From: Streptosporangiaceae bacterium NEAU-GS5
GTDB taxonomy: Bacteria; Actinomycetota; Actinomycetes; Streptosporangiales; Streptosporangiaceae
Assembly: GCA_017592665.1 (NCBI GenBank)
Contig: JAGFNW010000001.1
Location: forward strand, 806,001 to 870,000
Direction: 5' to 3'
DNA: 64,000 bases
The notes under the pieces: generated by a model
Told to the model about the DNA's origin: nothing
The model's database searches: none
The model's input: the letters and a program-made list of their open reading frames with translations, nothing else
Translations under genes and position numbers: made by a program
In this document: positions 8,656-17,042 of the stretch, one piece after another
Layout of the letters: every line of letters begins with the position of its first letter
Numbering within the stretch: the stretch's first letter is position 1

Positions 8656-8723
8656 CATAGGTTAGGCACACCTAAGATAACCCATGTTGCTTAGGCTTGC
8701 CTATGTGAGGTGAGGCACACCTT
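8656..8723. promoter_or_regulatory. Cluster of DtxR/IdeR-type iron boxes upstream of bfd-bfr
   Basis: ATAGGTTAGGCACACCTAA at 8656-8674 agrees at 16 of 19 positions with the DtxR/IdeR consensus TTAGGTTAGGCTAACCTAA. A second copy at 8705-8723 (TGAGGTGAGGCACACCTTG) agrees at 13 of 19 and repeats the core AGGCACACCT. A weaker TTAGGCTTGCCTA lies between them. The cluster sits right before bfd, and the cyclase gene on the other side ends at 8734, so the target is the bfd-bfr operon. In related bacteria an iron-bound regulator at such boxes activates storage genes. Confidence 0.8.
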
Positions 8724-8733
8724 GCCTAAGCTT

Positions 8734-9813
8734 CTACGTCTTTCGCCTGATCACGTACGGCTGGACCACGCCAAGACCGCGCGCGGGACGCCGGCGAATG
8801 CGCACGACATCGACCTCAGGCGTGCCGGCGAGCGCCTCGGCCATGTCGGCGTCGGCCACGATGGCCCCCGGCCGCGCGATCGTGGTGAGCCGCGACGCCA
8901 GATTGACGGTCGTGCCGAAAACGTCGCCCATGGCCGGCAGCACCGGACCGTAGGCCAGGCCGATGCGGATCTCCGGCCCGTCGCCGTCCCGCTTCAGCTC
9001 GTCGACAAGGTCGAGCGCAATGAGCGCGGCCCTTTCCGGGCTCGCGGCCGTGAAGAGCACCTCGTCGCCCAGCGTCTTCACCAGACGGCCGTCATGGCCG
9101 GCGATGACGTCCGAGGCCCGGGCCTCGAAACCTTCCACGAGGTCGGCCAGCGCCATCTCGTCCAGGTCGCGCGCCACCGACGTGAACGACACCAGGTCGG
9201 CGAAGCCCACGGCCATCGTCAGCCGCGTCGGCAGCACGTCGTCTCCGACCTCCGCCAGGGACACCAGCCGGCCGGCCGCCGCCGCCAGCTGTGACCGCCA
9301 CACGTGCACCAGCGTCTGCTCGAAGTCAGGGAGCAGTTCCTCGGCCATCTCCATGACCCGGGCCAGGTCGTCGTCGGTCGGCGGATGGCGCGGGTCGAGC
9401 ATGGCCCCGATCATGATCTCCGCCTGCCACTGCGCCAGCCTCGCCGTCGTACGGCCCAAGGCCCTGGCCATCCGGATCACGGTCCGCTCGTCGAGCAGCC
9501 CCCGGTCGAGCATCCCCTGCGTACGGCGGAGCGCGTCGAGATCGGCGTCCGCGAACGCCGTCGCGTCGTCGGAGAGCGTGGCGAAGCCGAGCGCCCGCCA
9601 GATGCGCTCGGCCAGCTCCTGCGGCATGCCGGCGGCCTCGGCCACCTCGCGCCGCGTATACCGGGGCGGCGGCCCGAGAAACAGCCGCCGCATGTCCTCG
9701 GCGTCCGGCCGCCGCCCTGTTTCCCTGCGAGGCCGCACGTCGCGGGCCGGGCGCTGCTCACCGGTGGCCTCTTCACGAGCTCCCCGCTCGCTCCTGTCTC
9801 CAGCCACCGGCAC
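8734..9813 (-). CDS. Class III adenylate/guanylate cyclase with N-terminal regulatory domain
   Basis: 359 residues, soluble. The C-terminal half is a class III cyclase homology domain: metal-binding VGFADLVSFT, HDGRLVKTLGDEVLF with the purine-contact Lys and second-metal Asp region, and GPVLPAMGDVFGTTVNLASRL. The N-terminal half (RYTRREVAEAAGMPQELAERIWRALGF onward) resembles the helical autoinhibitory domain of the pH-responsive mycobacterial cyclase Rv1264. It should make cAMP from ATP; guanylate specificity is not excluded. Start assigned at 9813, with an Arg/Glu-rich first 40 residues that may be shorter in vivo. Confidence 0.92.
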   Translation of the reverse strand: MPVAGDRSERGAREEATGEQRPARDVRPRRETGRRPDAEDMRRLFLGPPPRYTRREVAEAAGMPQELAERIWRALGFATLSDDATAFADADLDALRRTQGMLDRGLLDERTVIRMARALGRTTARLAQWQAEIMIGAMLDPRHPPTDDDLARVMEMAEELLPDFEQTLVHVWRSQLAAAAGRLVSLAEVGDDVLPTRLTMAVGFADLVSFTSVARDLDEMALADLVEGFEARASDVIAGHDGRLVKTLGDEVLFTAASPERAALIALDLVDELKRDGDGPEIRIGLAYGPVLPAMGDVFGTTVNLASRLTTIARPGAIVADADMAEALAGTPEVDVVRIRRRPARGLGVVQPYVIRRKT

Positions 9814-9830
9814 GCCCTCCCGGCTTGTTG

Positions 9831-10343
9831 CTACCGTCCGTCGATGTTTCCGTCCGAGGCATCCTCAACCAGGCGGAACAGCTCCTGCCGCACCAACTGG
9901 ATCTTGGGGATGTCACGCAGCCGGATCTCACCCTCGTCCGAGGCGGACTCCACGGTCAGCGTGCCGCAGCCCAGGATCCGCTCGAGCAGCCGCTGGTCGG
10001 AGTTGACGCTGTTGACCTTGGCTAGCGGGATGTCCTCGTCCTTCTTGTTGAGGACGCCCGTGCTGATGTTGAACCGGTGCGAAGTCAACGTATATGACGT
10101 GGTCTTCCATCGGAGATAAGGGATGAACGACAACAGCGTCAGCGCGACCACGCTGACCACGGCGACCGTGATCCGCGCGATCCCCGAATACTGATAGTCG
10201 GACGGAATGAAGTAGATCGCGGCGCTGGACGCAGCGATGATCACGATAAGTGCGAGGAAGGGCACTATGAGGCGCTTCCAGTGCGGATGGAACGAATGGA
10301 CGATTCGTTCGCCTTCGGTCAAGTGTTGATCGGCCAGACCCAT
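9831..10343 (-). CDS. Membrane protein with bacterial PH (bPH2/YdbS-like) domain
   Basis: 170 residues from ATG 10343. A short N-terminus (LTEGERIVHSFHPHWKRL) leads into two membrane segments (about 20-45 and 55-75), then the bPH2 domain: SYTLTSHRFNISTGVLNKKDEDIPL and LERILGCGTLTVES. These small proteins are widespread in actinobacteria and have no settled function. It diverges from purK with 54 bases between starts, and the cyclase gene follows 17 bases downstream on the same strand. Confidence 0.9.
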   Translation of the reverse strand: MGLADQHLTEGERIVHSFHPHWKRLIVPFLALIVIIAASSAAIYFIPSDYQYSGIARITVAVVSVVALTLLSFIPYLRWKTTSYTLTSHRFNISTGVLNKKDEDIPLAKVNSVNSDQRLLERILGCGTLTVESASDEGEIRLRDIPKIQLVRQELFRLVEDASDGNIDGR

Positions 10344-10383
10344 ACGGGAAATCGTGGCACGCAGACAGCCCTCCCCGCGACGG

Positions 10384-10389
10384 TAACCT
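10384..10389 (+). promoter_or_regulatory. -10 element of a likely leaderless purK promoter
   Basis: TAACCT fits TANNNT and ends 8 bases before the purK GTG at 10398. No purine-rich ribosome binding site precedes that GTG. Together these suggest a transcript that begins at or next to the start codon. Confidence 0.5.
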
Positions 10390-10397
10390 GAGCTCTT

Positions 10398-11519
10398 GTG
10401 ATAGTCGGAATCGTGGGGGCCGGTCAGCTCGCCCGGATGAGCCAGCAGGCGGCGATCGCGCTCGGTGTCGAGCTTCGCGTCCTCGCCGCCGATCAGGACG
10501 AGAGCGCCGCGAAGGTCATCGTCGACACGTGCGTCGGCGACTACACCGATCTGGCCGATCTCCGGACCTTCGCCAAGGGCTGCGACGTGGTCACCTTCGA
10601 CCACGAGCACGTGCCCACCGAGCACATCCGCGCCCTGATCGACGAGGGCGTCGCGGTCCACCCCGGCCCCGACGCGCTGATCCACGCGCAGGACAAGGCG
10701 GTCATGCGCGAGCGCCTGACCGCCATGGGCGCGCCGTGCCCGGCCTGGGCGCGTGTCGCCTCGGTGGCCGACGTCGAGCGGTTCGCGGGCGAGCACGGCC
10801 GGCCCGTGGTCCTCAAGGCGGTCCGCGGTGGCTACGACGGCCGCGGCGTGTGGGTCGTCCGCACGGCCGATGAGGCCGCCGAAGTCCTCGGTCACGGCAT
10901 CGAGCTCCTCGCCGAGCAGTTCGTGCCGTTCGAGCGGGAGCTGGCCGTGCTGGTCGCCCGGTCGCCGCACGGGCAGGGCGTGAGCTACCCGGTCGTCGAG
11001 ACCGTCCAGGAGGACGGCATCTGCGTCGAGGTGATCGCGCCCGCGCAGGGCCTGGATCCCGAGCATGCCGCCGACGCGCAGCGGCTCGCCCTGAGCATCG
11101 CCCGCGAGCTGGAGGTCACCGGCCTGCTGGCCGTCGAGATGTTCCAGACGAGCTCGGGTTTGGTGGTCAACGAGCTGGCCATGCGCCCGCACAACAGTGG
11201 CCACTGGACCATCGAGGGCGCCCGCACCTCGCAGTTCGAGCAGCACCTGCGCGCCGTGCTCGACCTTCCGCTCGGCTCCCCCGCCCCGGCCGCGCCCGTG
11301 GTCGTGATGGCCAACCTGCTCGGCGGTCCCGATCCCGACGTGCTCGGACGCTACGAGCACGTGATGGCCAACGACCCCGGCATCAAGATCCACTACTACG
11401 GCAAGGACGTGCGGCCCGGCCGTAAGATCGGGCACGTCACGGCGCTCGGCGCCGACCTCGACGAGGTCCGTCCCCGGGCCCGCCACGCCGCCGTCTGTCT
11501 GAAGGGGCCGCTCGATTGA
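10398..11519 (+). CDS. purK: 5-(carboxyamino)imidazole ribonucleotide synthase
   Basis: 373 residues from GTG 10398. ATP-grasp enzyme of purine synthesis that turns AIR and bicarbonate into N5-CAIR. The N-terminal [12 protein letters not shown], the ATP-grasp segment [15 protein letters not shown] and the closing [17 protein letters not shown] with SQFEQHLRA are all PurK hallmarks. It overlaps purE by 4 bases (TTGA), so the two steps of AIR carboxylation are translationally coupled. Confidence 0.98.
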   Translation: MIVGIVGAGQLARMSQQAAIALGVELRVLAADQDESAAKVIVDTCVGDYTDLADLRTFAKGCDVVTFDHEHVPTEHIRALIDEGVAVHPGPDALIHAQDKAVMRERLTAMGAPCPAWARVASVADVERFAGEHGRPVVLKAVRGGYDGRGVWVVRTADEAAEVLGHGIELLAEQFVPFERELAVLVARSPHGQGVSYPVVETVQEDGICVEVIAPAQGLDPEHAADAQRLALSIARELEVTGLLAVEMFQTSSGLVVNELAMRPHNSGHWTIEGARTSQFEQHLRAVLDLPLGSPAPAAPVVVMANLLGGPDPDVLGRYEHVMANDPGIKIHYYGKDVRPGRKIGHVTALGADLDEVRPRARHAAVCLKGPLD

Positions 11520-12001
11520 TCGGCATCGTCATGGGCAGCGACTCCGACTGGCCCGTCATGCGGCCGGCCGCCGAAGCGCTGGCCGAGTTCGACGTCGCCT
11601 ATGAGGCCGATGTCGTCTCCGCGCACCGCATGCCCGACGAGATGATCGCGTACGGCAAGCAGGCCGCCGGCCGCGGCCTCCAGGTGATCATCGCGGGCGC
11701 CGGCGGTGCCGCCCACCTGCCGGGCATGCTGGCCTCGGTCACGCCGCTCCCGGTGATCGGGGTGCCGGTGCCGCTGAAATACCTCGACGGGATGGACTCT
11801 CTGCTGTCGATCGTGCAGATGCCGGCCGGGGTGCCGGTGGCCGCGGTCGCCATCGGCGGCGCGCGCAACGCGGGGCTGCTGGCCGTACGGATCCTCGCGG
11901 CCGGCGACCCCGCGCTGCGCGCGCGGATGGAGCGATTCCAGGTCGAGCTGAAGGAGCAGGCCCACGCCAAGGGCGCGGCGCTGCGCCGGTCAGGCGCCTG
12001 A
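11516..12001 (+). CDS. purE: 5-(carboxyamino)imidazole ribonucleotide mutase
   Basis: 161 residues from TTG 11516, which overlaps the purK stop. Moves the carboxyl group of N5-CAIR to make CAIR. Class I PurE motifs are complete: [23 protein letters not shown] with the catalytic His, [14 protein letters not shown], and PVIGVPVP with [14 protein letters not shown]. The TTG start is dictated by the need to keep [11 protein letters not shown] at the N-terminus; no other start is available in frame without losing it. Confidence 0.98.
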   Translation: MIGIVMGSDSDWPVMRPAAEALAEFDVAYEADVVSAHRMPDEMIAYGKQAAGRGLQVIIAGAGGAAHLPGMLASVTPLPVIGVPVPLKYLDGMDSLLSIVQMPAGVPVAAVAIGGARNAGLLAVRILAAGDPALRARMERFQVELKEQAHAKGAALRRSGA

Positions 12002-12022
12002 CGGCGATCGGACGCTCACCGG

Positions 12023-13162
12023 TCAGGCGCTCGACGGGGCCCAGATGACCAGGCCGAGGCACATCTCGTCGCTGGTGCCGTCACCCCACACCACATATCG
12101 GGCCGGCTGACCCTGCAGGGCGGGCAGCTTGCTGCGCAGGCTCGCGTCGTGCGTGCACGTCACGCGGAGGGTGTCACCGGCCTTCACCTCGAGCGGCGAG
12201 GACAGCGGGCGGATGGACTGCGCGTCGAAGTCGTAGTTGGGGATGTCGAGCAGCGTGTGCGCCTGCGGCGTGCCCGGGTTGAGCTCGATCTTGATGGCCC
12301 GGCCGAGCAGGTGCATGTGGCCGGCCACCGCGTAGACCGTGCCCGAAACCGGCACCTGCTGGTCGCAGTGCTGCGTGTTCCCCGGTGTGGGGTGGCCGCA
12401 GCCCTGGGCGAGCTGGTCCGCCATCTCCCCGATCTCCCGGCCGAAGCGCTTGGCCACGTCCTTGACCGCCGCGGCGCGGTCGCACAGCGGGCCCGACTCC
12501 TGTGGCGTACAGGGAAGCTCGATCGGCGCGGGAAACTGCTCCGTGTTCAGTGCCGTGAACCCGGACGAGCCGCCGGTGAGCCGCAGCCGGATCGACGACT
12601 GGTCGGAGGCGCCCTTCTCGGCAAGCAGGTTGTAGTGGACCTGCATGACGAGCTTGCTCCCGGCCGGCATCGGATAGCCGATCTTCTGCGTGAACAGCGT
12701 CTCGTTGGCGCCCGGCGCCCAGTGGCCGACCCACTGGTCGTTGTCCACGCCCGAGTCGCCGAAGCAGGTGTAGCCCTCCTGCGCGTCCTGGGCGTCGAGC
12801 TGCTGCGCCTTGGCCGCCTCGGCCGCGTCGACGCGGTAGATGATCGCGTGGTGCACGATGTCGGTGTTCTGCGGCAGGAACTGGCTGCCGGTCAGAAAGG
12901 CCGACCCGGTCAGACCTGGGTCGAGCACGAAACAGCGGTATTCGTCGGTGCCCCCCGAGGGCGCGACCGGAGTGTACGGCGCAGGCAGCTTGAGCGTGAC
13001 GAACCGCTCGCCTTCCCGAAGCGGCGCGGCCGCCGGGATCGCCTGGGCGCTGTGCAGGGCGGCGTGCCCACTCGTCGGCGTCGCGTTCTCCCGTACGGAA
13101 CACGAGGTGATGAGCGCGATCGCGACGAGAGCCACGCCCAATCCAGTCAGCCAGCGTTTCAT
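12023..13162 (-). CDS. Copper type II monooxygenase-like (PHM/DBH-like) lipoprotein
   Basis: 379 residues from ATG 13162, with GAGG 8 bases upstream. The signal peptide ends in LITS-C21, a lipobox, so the mature protein is probably membrane-anchored outside the cell. The sequence carries the six copper ligands of the ascorbate-dependent monooxygenases: H104, H105 (IVHHAIIY) and H176 (MQVHYN) for one site, H282 and H284 (AGHMHLLG) and M367 (DEMC) for the other. In animal PHM the equivalents are H107, H108, H172, H242, H244 and M314. Eight or more further Cys suggest disulfides. The substrate in bacteria is unknown. An upstream ATG at 13198 would place 12 extra residues before the signal peptide and is less likely. 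Confidence 0.85.
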   Translation of the reverse strand: MKRWLTGLGVALVAIALITSCSVRENATPTSGHAALHSAQAIPAAAPLREGERFVTLKLPAPYTPVAPSGGTDEYRCFVLDPGLTGSAFLTGSQFLPQNTDIVHHAIIYRVDAAEAAKAQQLDAQDAQEGYTCFGDSGVDNDQWVGHWAPGANETLFTQKIGYPMPAGSKLVMQVHYNLLAEKGASDQSSIRLRLTGGSSGFTALNTEQFPAPIELPCTPQESGPLCDRAAAVKDVAKRFGREIGEMADQLAQGCGHPTPGNTQHCDQQVPVSGTVYAVAGHMHLLGRAIKIELNPGTPQAHTLLDIPNYDFDAQSIRPLSSPLEVKAGDTLRVTCTHDASLRSKLPALQGQPARYVVWGDGTSDEMCLGLVIWAPSSA

Positions 13163-13246
13163 GGAGCAAGCCTCGCCCCGCGGGCGTTGATCGTTCATCC
13201 GCCCACGGACTGAACCGCATACTCCATTCGGCTGACGGTGTGAGTC

Positions 13247-14554
13247 CTACGGACGACCGAGAGCGCGGTAGTGCCAGCCCGCCGAACGCCACGTCTCCGC
13301 GTCCAGCGCGTTCCTGCCGTCGACCATGTTCCGTACGCTGACCACGGCGCCGAGCTCCTCGGGGTCGAGGTCGACGAACTCCTGCCACTCCGTCAGAAGG
13401 AGTACGACGTCCGCGCCGCGGGCGGCGGCGAGGGCGCTGTCGGCGTAACCGAGCGTGGGGTGCATGCGGCGCGCGTTGGCCAGGGCCGCCGGGTCGTAGA
13501 TCGTCACCCGGCCCCCCTCCTGACCGATCGTCACGGCCACGTCGAGCGCCGGCGAGTCGCGGATGTCGTCGGAGTTGGGCTTGAAGGCCGCGCCGAGCAC
13601 GCCGACCGTACGCTCCCGGAACGAGTTTCCGACCAGCTCCCTCGCCAGGTCGACCATCCGGGCGCGGCGCCGCATGTTGATGGCGTCGACCTCGCGCAGG
13701 AACGTCAGCGCCTGGTCGGCGCCGAGCTCGCCGGCGCGCGCCATGAACGCCCTGATGTCCTTGGGCAGGCAGCCGCCGCCGAAGCCGAGGCCTGGGTTCA
13801 GGAACCGGCCGCCGATCCGCTCGTCGTACGACAGGGCCGTGGACAGCTGCTTCACATCCGCGTGAGCGGCCTCGCAGACCTCGGCCATGGCGTTGATGAA
13901 CGAGATCTTCGTGGCCAGGAAGGCGTTGGCGGCGCTTTTGACCAGCTCGGCCGTCGGGTAGTCGGTCACCACGGTCGGGACCTCGCCGAGCGGCGCGTAC
14001 ACATCCCGGAGGATCTTCTCGGCCCGGTCCGACGCGACGCCGAACACGATCCGGTCGGGGTGCAGGGTGTCCTGCACGGCGAAGCCCTCGCGCAGGAACT
14101 CCGGATTCCAGGCCAGCTCGACGTGGGGGCCGGCGATGCGGGCCAGCCTGCCCGCGAGCCGCTCGGCCGTGCCGACCGGCACCGTCGACTTGCCCACGAT
14201 GAGGCATTCGCGGGTCAGATAGGGAGCCAGGGAGTCGATGACCGAGTCGAGGTAGGAGACGTCGGCCGCGTACTCGCCCTTCTTCTGCGGGGTGCCCACG
14301 CACACGAAGTGGACGTCGCCGAACTCGGCCACCTCCTGGTAGGACGTGGTGAACCGCAGCCGCCCGTTGGCCAGATTGCGCTGAAGGATCTCCTCCAGGC
14401 CCGGCTCGTGAATGGGCAGCTCGCCCCGGCGGAGTCGCTCGATCTTCGCGGCGTCGACGTCGAGGCCCAGCACCTCGAAGCCCAGCTCGGCCATGCACGC
14501 CGCGTGAGTCGCGCCCAGATAGCCGGTCCCCAGAACCGTCAGCCTGTACGGCAC
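13247..14554 (-). CDS. UDP-glucose/GDP-mannose dehydrogenase family protein
   Basis: 435 residues from GTG 14554, with GGAGGG upstream. NAD-dependent four-electron oxidation of a nucleotide sugar to its uronic acid. The Rossmann loop GTGYLG is at 9-14, the substrate Glu region AWNPEFLREG near 150-157, and the catalytic Cys is C262 in GFGGGCLPKD. The C-terminal UDP-binding domain has GAAFKPNSDDIRDSPALDV. It stands alone without glycosyltransferases, so the exact sugar (UDP-glucose is most likely) and the polymer it feeds are not determined. Confidence 0.95.
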   Translation of the reverse strand: MPYRLTVLGTGYLGATHAACMAELGFEVLGLDVDAAKIERLRRGELPIHEPGLEEILQRNLANGRLRFTTSYQEVAEFGDVHFVCVGTPQKKGEYAADVSYLDSVIDSLAPYLTRECLIVGKSTVPVGTAERLAGRLARIAGPHVELAWNPEFLREGFAVQDTLHPDRIVFGVASDRAEKILRDVYAPLGEVPTVVTDYPTAELVKSAANAFLATKISFINAMAEVCEAAHADVKQLSTALSYDERIGGRFLNPGLGFGGGCLPKDIRAFMARAGELGADQALTFLREVDAINMRRRARMVDLARELVGNSFRERTVGVLGAAFKPNSDDIRDSPALDVAVTIGQEGGRVTIYDPAALANARRMHPTLGYADSALAAARGADVVLLLTEWQEFVDLDPEELGAVVSVRNMVDGRNALDAETWRSAGWHYRALGRP

Positions 14555-14643
14555 GGCCGCTCCCTCCGTCTGTCGTTTCCGGAACCGTATGGTATCGAGC
14601 GAGTCAACTACCCCATGCGCCGACCTGGGCAAACCCCTCTCGA

Positions 14644-14661
14644 TGCTACCCGTTGGTAGCA
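14644..14661. promoter_or_regulatory. Perfect 18-base palindrome, candidate TetR-type operator of the acyl-CoA dehydrogenase gene
   Basis: TGCTACC-CGTT-GGTAGCA: two perfect 7-base arms around 4 bases. It ends 16 bases before a -10 element and so covers the -35 region. Perfect symmetry and position are typical of operators of TetR-type fatty-acid catabolism repressors. The regulator itself is not in the window. Confidence 0.65.
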
Positions 14662-14677
14662 ATGTATTCGGACGTCC

Positions 14678-14683
14678 TATCAT
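14678..14683 (+). promoter_or_regulatory. -10 element of the acyl-CoA dehydrogenase gene, likely leaderless
   Basis: TATCAT (TANNNT) ends 6 bases before ATG 14690. No ribosome binding site precedes the ATG. The operator-like palindrome at 14644-14661 would sit over the -35 region. Confidence 0.5.
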
Positions 14684-14689
14684 TCGGCT

Positions 14690-15853
14690 ATGAGCTTCCC
14701 TCTCTACGCGCCCGCCGAAGAGCACCAACTGCTGCGGGAGACGGTCCGGGCCCTCGCCGACGAGAAGATCGCCCCGCGCGCCGCCGCCGCGGACGAGAAC
14801 GAGGAGTTCCCCTACGAGGTCTACAAGGACCTCGTCGCCGCCGACCTGCATGCCGTACACGTGCCCGAGGAGTACGGCGGGGCCGGTGCGGACGCGCTCG
14901 CCACCGTCATCGTCATCGAGGAGGTGGCCAGGGCCTGCGCGTCGTCGTCGCTCATTCCGGCGGTCAACAAGCTCGGCACGGTCCCGCTGCTGCTGTCGGC
15001 GTCCGAGGAGCTCAAGCGCCGCTACCTGACCCCGGTCGCGGCCGGTGACGCCATGTTCTCGTACGCGCTCAGCGAGGCCGAGGCCGGATCCGACGCCGCC
15101 GCCATGCGCACCCGCGCCGTACGCGACGGCGACGACTACGTGCTGAACGGCGCCAAAATGTGGATCACCAACGCGGGTGTGTCGGAGTATTACACCGTCA
15201 TGGCCGTGACCGACCCCTCGGCCGGCCCCCGCGGCATCTCCGCCTTCGTCGTCGAGAAGAACGACGACGGGGTCTCCTTCGGGCCGAAGGAGAAGAAGCT
15301 CGGCATCAAGGCATCTCCCACACGACAGGTCATCCTCAACGACGTGCGGATCCCCGCCTCCCGCATGATCGGCGCCGAGGGCACCGGCTTCAAGACGGCC
15401 CTCGCCACCCTCGACCACACGCGCATCACCATCGCCGCCCAGGCCCTCGGCATCGCGCAGGGCGCCCTCGACTACGCCATCGGCTACATCAAGGAGCGCA
15501 AGCAGTTCGGCAAGCCGGTCGCCGACTTCCAGGGCGTCCAGTTCATGGTGGCCGACATGGCCATGAAGCTCGAGGCCGCACGCCAGCTCACCTACGCGGC
15601 GGCGGCCAAATCCGAGCTGGCCATCCACGGCACGCGCGTCAAGGACCTGACGTTCTTCTCCAGCGCCGCCAAGACCGCCGCCTCCGACGCCGCCATGGAC
15701 ATCACCACCGACGCCGTCCAACTCCTCGGCGGCTATGGCTACACCCGCGACTTCCCCGTGGAACGCATGATGCGCGACGCCAAAATCACCCAGATTTATG
15801 AAGGCACGAACCAGATCCAGCGCATGGTCATGGCCCGCCAGCTGCTGAAGTAG
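14690..15853 (+). CDS. Acyl-CoA dehydrogenase
   Basis: 387 residues, the usual length. FAD-dependent alpha,beta-dehydrogenation of acyl-CoA. Flavin and substrate motifs are ALSEAEAGSDAAAM and MWITNAGVSEYYTVMA; KERKQFGKPVADFQGVQF and LLGGYGYTRDFPVERMMRD follow. IYEGTNQIQRMVMARQLL carries the catalytic Glu in the position of short-chain and medium-chain enzymes. The chain-length preference cannot be read safely; the closest pattern is the butyryl-type or branched short-chain group. It is transcribed alone and probably controlled through the palindrome upstream. Confidence 0.96.
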   Translation: MSFPLYAPAEEHQLLRETVRALADEKIAPRAAAADENEEFPYEVYKDLVAADLHAVHVPEEYGGAGADALATVIVIEEVARACASSSLIPAVNKLGTVPLLLSASEELKRRYLTPVAAGDAMFSYALSEAEAGSDAAAMRTRAVRDGDDYVLNGAKMWITNAGVSEYYTVMAVTDPSAGPRGISAFVVEKNDDGVSFGPKEKKLGIKASPTRQVILNDVRIPASRMIGAEGTGFKTALATLDHTRITIAAQALGIAQGALDYAIGYIKERKQFGKPVADFQGVQFMVADMAMKLEAARQLTYAAAAKSELAIHGTRVKDLTFFSSAAKTAASDAAMDITTDAVQLLGGYGYTRDFPVERMMRDAKITQIYEGTNQIQRMVMARQLLK

Positions 15854-16175
15854 CCGCCGACCGTCTCCAGTGGTCAACTGGCACAGGGCACGAGCCGCCG
15901 GGTCGGCAGATTGCCGATGTCGGTCCAGCTGGTGCCCGTGCCGCCATTTGCGCGAGCGCGCGAAAACACCCGCCATTCATGCCCGGCGCGACGCGCGATA
16001 TGACCTGGCCCTAAAGCCGTGTGGAACCCTTTGAAAGGGTCGTGCTCCACCACAACAAACCCGCCGTCTTAAGAAAGAACGTCCTCTGGGCACCGTGACT
16101 TCTTGAGGACGGGATATTACATTGGCTTCGACCCACCTCGTTACCAGGCTGACGGCGAACGCGAGGGGCCAAAGG
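15854..16175. other. Noncoding stretch with palindrome and possible gene remnant
   Basis: About 320 bases between the acyl-CoA dehydrogenase and the NLR module. ACCCTTT-G-AAAGGGT at 16026-16040 is a perfect 7+1+7 palindrome, flanked by GTGGA and TCCAC that could extend a stem. On the minus strand, bases 15885-16010 read as an open C-terminal tail (GTSWTDIGNLPTRRLVPCAS, then stop) with no start or body upstream, perhaps the stump of a deleted gene. The sequence marks a junction between ordinary and accessory DNA. Confidence 0.4.
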
Positions 16176-16607
16176 ATGAACGACGACATCGTTCAACTTG
16201 TAGCTGATCTGTCCCCATATGTTACTGGGGCGGTCGCGGCTTACGGGAGTGCCGTGCTCAGCAGAATCGAAGACGACGCTGCTGACGCCAGTGTGGCCTG
16301 GGGGCGAAGAATACTGCAACGCATCTTCGGCACCGCAGACCCGGACGCGGCTCCGGATCCGATAAGGGAGCTGGCCGAAGATCCGAACAGCGCCGATCTC
16401 CAGGCCGCCCTGCGCGTGACAATCCTGAGATCCCTGCGCGAGGACGCCGATCTCGCCGAAGAGATTCGGCGCATGGCCAGAGACGCACGAAGCGAAACAA
16501 ACGCGGGCCGCGACGCGTTCAATATCACCGCCACCGCCTCCGGCCAAGCGCAACAGGCTGTTCAGGGCAAGGGAACGCAGGAGAACACGTTCCGAAGAAA
16601 TCCATGA
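16176..16607 (+). CDS. Small NLR-associated protein with C-terminal amyloid-like motif
   Basis: 143 residues from ATG 16176, with GAGGGG 9 bases upstream. The N-terminal 40 residues (DIVQLVADLSPYVTGAVAAY, then GSAVLSR) are helical and rich in Gly/Ala; the middle holds the pattern IRELAEDPNSADLQAALRV-ILRSL, common in actinobacterial effector-associated proteins. The last 20 residues contain QAQQAVQGKGTQENTF (124-139). The same spacing occurs at residues 21-36 of the NLR three genes downstream, with 10 of 16 positions identical. A C-terminal motif on a small effector matched by an N-terminal motif on an NLR is the known layout of bacterial amyloid signalling pairs. The effector activity is unknown; membrane perturbation by the N-terminal helix is an inference. 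An in-frame TTG at 16122 is a less likely start. Confidence 0.75.
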   Translation: MNDDIVQLVADLSPYVTGAVAAYGSAVLSRIEDDAADASVAWGRRILQRIFGTADPDAAPDPIRELAEDPNSADLQAALRVTILRSLREDADLAEEIRRMARDARSETNAGRDAFNITATASGQAQQAVQGKGTQENTFRRNP

Positions 16608-16692
16608 TCGATGTCCGCTGAAACTCGGTGGATCGTCCAAGGCAAGCCCACCACTCACCCACTGGGGTGCAGGACTTTGCATGGAGGGCACC

Positions 16693-16935
16693 ATGTTCAA
16701 GAGACGAATCGGCCCGCACCCGCACCAAGGAGGAGGAAACGGGAGCGCCAGCGCGAACAACTGCCCGGACATCTGGGAGCTCAATTCAGGAGACTTCGCC
16801 GTAATCGGTGTCGAGCAGACGGCGGAACTGAAGCCACACCTTCCACCCGACGCCTTCCTCGACCCGGGAGAAGGCATCGTCGTATTGCCGCGACATGTCC
16901 TGATCAAGGCACGCGAGAGCATTCCTTTGAAGTAG
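16693..16935 (+). CDS. Small uncharacterised protein of the NLR module
   Basis: 80 residues from ATG 16693, with GGAGGG at 16683-16688. After a basic Gly-rich start it has a compact domain beginning CPDIWELNSGDFAVIG and running through LPPDAFLDPGEGIVVLPRHVLI. I recall similar small proteins next to DUF6879 genes in streptomycetes but know no function. There is no signal or membrane segment. It lies 85 bases after the amyloid-motif gene and 107 bases before the DUF6879 gene, probably in one operon. Codon use is more A/T-rich than in the housekeeping neighbours. Confidence 0.75.
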   Translation: MFKRRIGPHPHQGGGNGSASANNCPDIWELNSGDFAVIGVEQTAELKPHLPPDAFLDPGEGIVVLPRHVLIKARESIPLK

Positions 16936-17042
16936 GCTTATCCCGCTCAATGCAGGAATCCGGCGTCAGCGCGTCTCGTTTGGAGATCGATGAGATGCGC
17001 TGCCGCCAGGTAGACCATAAACCGCTTCAAACAGGAGTCAGC

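Noticed and set aside
13247-15976. Extension of the dehydrogenase gene on the minus strand far upstream to 15976
   Set aside because: The extra 474 codons are antisense to the acyl-CoA dehydrogenase gene and lie upstream of a good GTG with GGAGGG at 14554.
16611-17042. N-terminal extension of the DUF6879 protein to 16611
   Set aside because: It overlaps the 80-residue gene, has no family similarity, and ATG 17043 has a clear AGGAG.
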